Origin: Sphingobacteriales bacterium UTBCD1
GTDB lineage: Bacteria; Bacteroidota; Bacteroidia; Chitinophagales; Chitinophagaceae
Reading direction: 5' to 3'
NCBI GenBank assembly: GCA_002066995.1
Contig: MWTC01000035.1
Span: forward strand, 85,160 to 149,159
DNA: 64,000 nucleotides
Shown: piece by piece, positions 61,024-64,000 of the stretch
Numbering within the stretch: position 1 is the stretch's first letter
Layout of the letters: the number at the start of each line of letters is the position of its first letter
Notes under the pieces: generated by a model
What the model saw: the letters and a program-made list of their open reading frames with translations, nothing else
Told to the model about the DNA's origin: nothing
The model's database searches: none
Program-made: the position numbers and the translations under genes

Positions 61024-62976
61024 ATGTTCAGAACTCGTACCGTTTCAATACTTATGTTGTTCCTCTTTGGGATTTTTCCTTTTGCAAAGATTTTCTCACA
61101 GGCTGATCATAACACCGTCCAGGCCGTTATCCACCTGCTCAGTTATGTATCTATGGACTATGCGCAGGCTGTACAAAATGGAAAGGTCATTAGCGAACAG
61201 GAATACAAGGAGCAAAAAGAATTTTCATTACAGGCTTACCAGTTGACAAAAGAAGGATCTTTCCTTGCAGGAAAAGAAAATGAGGTGATCAATGAATTGC
61301 AAAGCCTGGTGAAGATGATTGATGAAAAAAGACCTGCTGAAGATATCAGCGATGCTGCCAACAAGATCAGAACCGTGATTATCGGAATAACCGGAATAGC
61401 AACTGCGCCCAGGTACTGGCCAGACCTTAATGCGGGTAAAGTACTTTATGCGGCAAAATGTTTAGATTGCCATGGAAGCTCCGGAGATGGTAAAGGAAAA
61501 CTGGCGCTCACTCTTGACCCGCACCCGACCAATTTCCTGGATAGCCAACTGATGAGTAAGATCTCGCCTTACCAGGCTTTTAACACAATAAAACTGGGAG
61601 TGCAGGGAACAGGTATGAAAGGATTTTCTGAATTGAGTGACCGGGATGCATGGAATCTCGCATTTTTCATCAAGTCATTACGTTTTGGAAAAGAAGCTGC
61701 AGACAGCATGGCTCTGCGGAAAGCGTTTAACAGGATTTACCCGGATGTTTCATTAGAAGATGTGGCCACTCATTCGGACAATGACCTTCTGAATTTATTG
61801 AGTACAAAAACTAAAGATACCGGCACAGGTTTGCAGGCATTGCGTTTACTGTCGCCGGCAGGCGATATTACTAAAAACAGTTTATCCATTGCCGTTAAAA
61901 ACCTGGAAGAGGCAATCACTAATTATTCCGGTGGTAACAGGTCGCTGGCACGAACCAATGCATTAAGAGCATATCTTGAAGGAATAGAGCCGGTAGAGGC
62001 AAGGCTGCGTACTGTTGATCCGGCATTCGTATCGGAACTGGAACAGCAGATGCTAAATGTGAGGCAAGCTATTGAGAAAGACAAAGGAGAACAGGCCGTG
62101 AAAGATGAGGCAAATAAAGCGTTGGGCCTCATTGCCCGGGCGGATCAGCTTATGCAGGACCAGCAATTGAATTATTGGATCACTTTTACATTGGCAGCCT
62201 CCATCATGTTACGTGAAGGAATCGAAGCTTTTCTTGTGTTGGCGGTTATGCTGGCATTAATTCGATCTTCCGGAATTAAGAAGGCGCTACCCTGGATTCA
62301 TGGAGGCTGGATCACCGCCGCCTTATCCGGTGTTGCCGGTTGGTATCTTTCCGATTACATCATTCAGTTTGGAGGAAGAAACAGGGAGATCATGGAAGGA
62401 TTGATCTCACTTATTGCCGTAGTGATATTATTGTATGCCGGTTTCTGGCTTCATAATAATTCTTATGCCAGGCAATGGAAAAAATTCATTGAAGAGAAAG
62501 TTGGACGTTACCTCAACGGAGAACGGATGTTTGGCCTTGCCTTGTTTTCATTTGCAGTAGTTTTTCGTGAAGCATTTGAAGTTATCCTTTTCCTTCGTGC
62601 AGTTAGCCTTGAAGCCACAGAAAAAAATCAATCTGCCATTGGGCTTGGTGTTCTTGCAGCCGTTGCCGCCATTGCTATTATTGCCTATTTATTTTTAAAA
62701 TATTCAAAGAAAATTCCTGTCAGGCAATTATTCCGGTATTCTTCCTGGCTCATCGTTTTGCTGGCGATAATTCTCATGGGCAAAGGAGTTCATTCCATCC
62801 AGGAAAGCGGGTGGATTGCCGTTACCGGTCTGTCCTCTTTCTTCCCGATAGACTGGTTAGGAATTTACCCTACAATGGAAACCTTATTGTCGCAGGCGGC
62901 ATTGATAGTCGTAATTATTATTGCCTATTATATCAGCAACCACCGGAGAAAAAAGCTGGAACTAAGACATGGCTGA
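61024..62976 (+). CDS. Cytochrome c-FTR1 iron permease fusion
   Basis: A 650-residue protein. It has a signal peptide (1-26), then a helical linker and a cytochrome c domain with haem site C146-L-D-C-H150 followed by G-S-S-G-D-G-K-G. A second helical region (230-380) leads into the seven-helix FTR1 permease. The permease iron-binding motifs are R397-E-G-I-E401 and R515-E-A-F-E519, the R-E-x-x-E pair expected of FTR1/EfeU. It probably imports iron across the inner membrane with the haem domain oxidising ferrous iron or passing electrons. No efeO or efeB is adjacent. Confidence 0.92.
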   Translation: MFRTRTVSILMLFLFGIFPFAKIFSQADHNTVQAVIHLLSYVSMDYAQAVQNGKVISEQEYKEQKEFSLQAYQLTKEGSFLAGKENEVINELQSLVKMIDEKRPAEDISDAANKIRTVIIGITGIATAPRYWPDLNAGKVLYAAKCLDCHGSSGDGKGKLALTLDPHPTNFLDSQLMSKISPYQAFNTIKLGVQGTGMKGFSELSDRDAWNLAFFIKSLRFGKEAADSMALRKAFNRIYPDVSLEDVATHSDNDLLNLLSTKTKDTGTGLQALRLLSPAGDITKNSLSIAVKNLEEAITNYSGGNRSLARTNALRAYLEGIEPVEARLRTVDPAFVSELEQQMLNVRQAIEKDKGEQAVKDEANKALGLIARADQLMQDQQLNYWITFTLAASIMLREGIEAFLVLAVMLALIRSSGIKKALPWIHGGWITAALSGVAGWYLSDYIIQFGGRNREIMEGLISLIAVVILLYAGFWLHNNSYARQWKKFIEEKVGRYLNGERMFGLALFSFAVVFREAFEVILFLRAVSLEATEKNQSAIGLGVLAAVAAIAIIAYLFLKYSKKIPVRQLFRYSSWLIVLLAIILMGKGVHSIQESGWIAVTGLSSFFPIDWLGIYPTMETLLSQAALIVVIIIAYYISNHRRKKLELRHG

Positions 62977-62987
62977 CCGGATTTATG

Positions 62988-63010
62988 ATTCCGGTTTATA
63001 CTCCCGGAAT
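62988..63010 (+). terminator. Hairpin after the FTR1 gene
   Basis: A perfect 7-bp repeat ATTCCGG...CCGGAAT with a 9-nt loop lies 12 nt past the stop; an overlapping ACCGGA/TCCGGT hairpin precedes it. The T tract is poor, so it is only a candidate. Confidence 0.4.
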
Positions 63011-63205
63011 TTCAGTCGTATAAAAAATAAGACACCCTTATTGATAAATGTTTTCCTCCTGTCATTTTTTAGCACCGTATTTCTGAATTTGTATTTGCTG
63101 TTTCTGGGAATTATTATTTTTACCTGGTAATGGGGGAACGATAGCTTTTGGATTTATCTTTCACTTTTCAAAATAATTAATTTTATATCCAAAGAACAAA
63201 TCATT

Positions 63206-64000
63206 GTGCATACTGAAGAAATCATCTCACAACTTGATCAGCTCAGCAAGATCAGCAGCAGGCTGGATATTTCCGCTGATGAAAGAAAAGAAATGATCAG
63301 TGAGTTATCCGGTTTCACTGAAAAATATATTTCAGAATTAAATACTCAGAATATTTTCAGTGAAAGAAAGCCCGGCCCGCTTGCTATTATGGATCATCCA
63401 ATACCTCTAAGCGAACTTCTGGCTCTGTACAGGAAAGAAGTGACCGGAACGGGTATCAATGCTGCTTCGGGAAAACATCTGGGATATATCCCTGCCGGAG
63501 GCATTTTCACTTCCGCTGTTGCAGATTTCATTGCGGCCATCACCAATCCTTATGCAGGAGTTTATTATGCATCACCCGGGGCGGCAGCCATAGAGAATGA
63601 AGTGCTCCAATGGCTGAAGTCAGTATTTAATTTTCCTGGAGATTCAGTTGGTAACCTGACTTCAGGCGGATCGGTCTCCGCACTGATCGCATTCACTGCA
63701 GCAAGAGATAAACACGGAATAAAGAATGAAAAGATTAAAAGCAGTGTTGTTTATCTCACGGAACAGGTGCATCACTCTGCCCAGAAGGCATTGCGCATTA
63801 TCGGGCTTGAAGATATTGTGTTGCGTTATGTTCCATTGGATGATCATCATCGCATGAAAACGGTTGAACTGAAAAGAATGATCGTAGAAGATATTGCATC
63901 CGGGCTGAACCCTTTCCTGGTGATCGGCACTGCGGGAACTACGGACACCGGCGCTGTTGATGACCTGGATGCGATCGCAGACATAGCAGAGAAATATAAG
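63206..64000 (+). CDS. PLP-dependent group II decarboxylase (aromatic-L-amino-acid decarboxylase-like), N-terminal part
   Basis: The first 265 codons lie in the window and the frame continues past the end. The frame is open from 63131 with no ATG, so I propose the GTG at 63206 (V-H-T-E-E-I-I-S-Q-L); the first in-frame ATG is about 30 codons later and would cut off conserved helix. Family features are P-L-S-E-L-L near residue 70, A-S-P-G-A-A-A-I-E-N-E, L-T-S-G-G-S-V-S-A-L and the PLP-site H-H-S-A-Q-K-A and G-T-A-G-T-T-D-T-G-A-V-D-D. The PLP lysine is beyond the window. Substrate (DOPA, tyrosine, tryptophan or other) cannot be assigned. Confidence 0.85.
   Translation, partial: MHTEEIISQLDQLSKISSRLDISADERKEMISELSGFTEKYISELNTQNIFSERKPGPLAIMDHPIPLSELLALYRKEVTGTGINAASGKHLGYIPAGGIFTSAVADFIAAITNPYAGVYYASPGAAAIENEVLQWLKSVFNFPGDSVGNLTSGGSVSALIAFTAARDKHGIKNEKIKSSVVYLTEQVHHSAQKALRIIGLEDIVLRYVPLDDHHRMKTVELKRMIVEDIASGLNPFLVIGTAGTTDTGAVDDLDAIADIAEKYK

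Noticed and set aside
1..64000. Prophage or conjugative element
   Set aside because: No terminase, portal, capsid, relaxase, integrase or Tra-like proteins were seen anywhere in the window.

Overview
The window reads as a chromosomal segment of a Bacteroidota bacterium, most like the Chitinophagaceae/Sphingobacteriia side of the phylum. Reasons: a T9SS C-terminal sorting domain, a SusC-like carboxypeptidase-regulatory segment, DUF4199, SMUG2-type glycosylase and DUF4139 families, a mevalonate-pathway operon, and several promoters with the Bacteroidota -7 motif TAnnTTTG. Coding density is ordinary. Two stretches stand out: a disrupted peptidase gene at 49.3-53.6 kb and a hairpin-rich repeat field at 24.3-25.6 kb.

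Region by region. 1-1.3 kb: the end of a dihydrodipicolinate-synthase-family gene and a secreted protein of unknown function. 8.8 to 1.4 kb (minus strand): one long run from a dihydroorotase-like protein that has lost most metal ligands, through DUF4199, a GT2 and a GT4 glycosyltransferase and a MazF-type toxin-antitoxin pair with a frameshifted toxin, to the GDP-D-glycero-alpha-D-manno-heptose enzymes HddA, GmhA and a fused HddC-GmhB. 8.8-9.2 kb: two tRNA-Pro genes plus two tRNA-derived 3'-half fragments. 9.3-14.4 kb: a zinc alcohol dehydrogenase, then a plus-strand run of methyltransferase, OsmC, AhpD-like, hemerythrin, small orphan, AhpD-like and SDR genes that looks like an oxidative or electrophile stress set. 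14.5-17.0 kb (minus): DUF2945, DUF488, a SMUG2-like glycosylase and an unknown protein. 17.2-24.2 kb: glutamate-synthase-like flavoprotein, arylamine N-acetyltransferase, aconitase and D-serine dehydratase.

24.3-25.6 kb holds six tandem or nested copies of a structured repeat with no gene. 25.7-32.2 kb: transglutaminase-like protein, HPF, and an operon idi2, HMG-CoA reductase, a GHMP kinase in the phosphomevalonate kinase position, diphosphomevalonate decarboxylase and mevalonate kinase. 32.5-43.9 kb: nitrobindin-like and thioredoxin-like proteins, a DUF4139 protein with an inserted domain, a kinase-aminotransferase fusion, and M14 and S9 exported peptidases. 44.7-48.8 kb: a two-gene unit ending in a CHASE2-like membrane protein, a dihaem cytochrome c and a SET protein.

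49.3-53.6 kb: an M49-family metallopeptidase lipoprotein gene is split by a 2,674-bp element (49810-52483) flanked by a 5-bp direct repeat CAACA. The element carries a T9SS-exported reprolysin-like metalloprotease and a lipoprotein but no recognisable transposase. Removing the element plus one CAACA restores the peptidase reading frame exactly, so the insertion is directly readable. 53.8-64 kb: alkaline-phosphatase-superfamily enzyme with DoxX, ClC channel with CBS domains, TDT transporter, Fsr-type MFS exporter, another AhpD-like protein, a cytochrome c-FTR1 iron permease fusion, and the start of a PLP-dependent group II decarboxylase that runs off the window.
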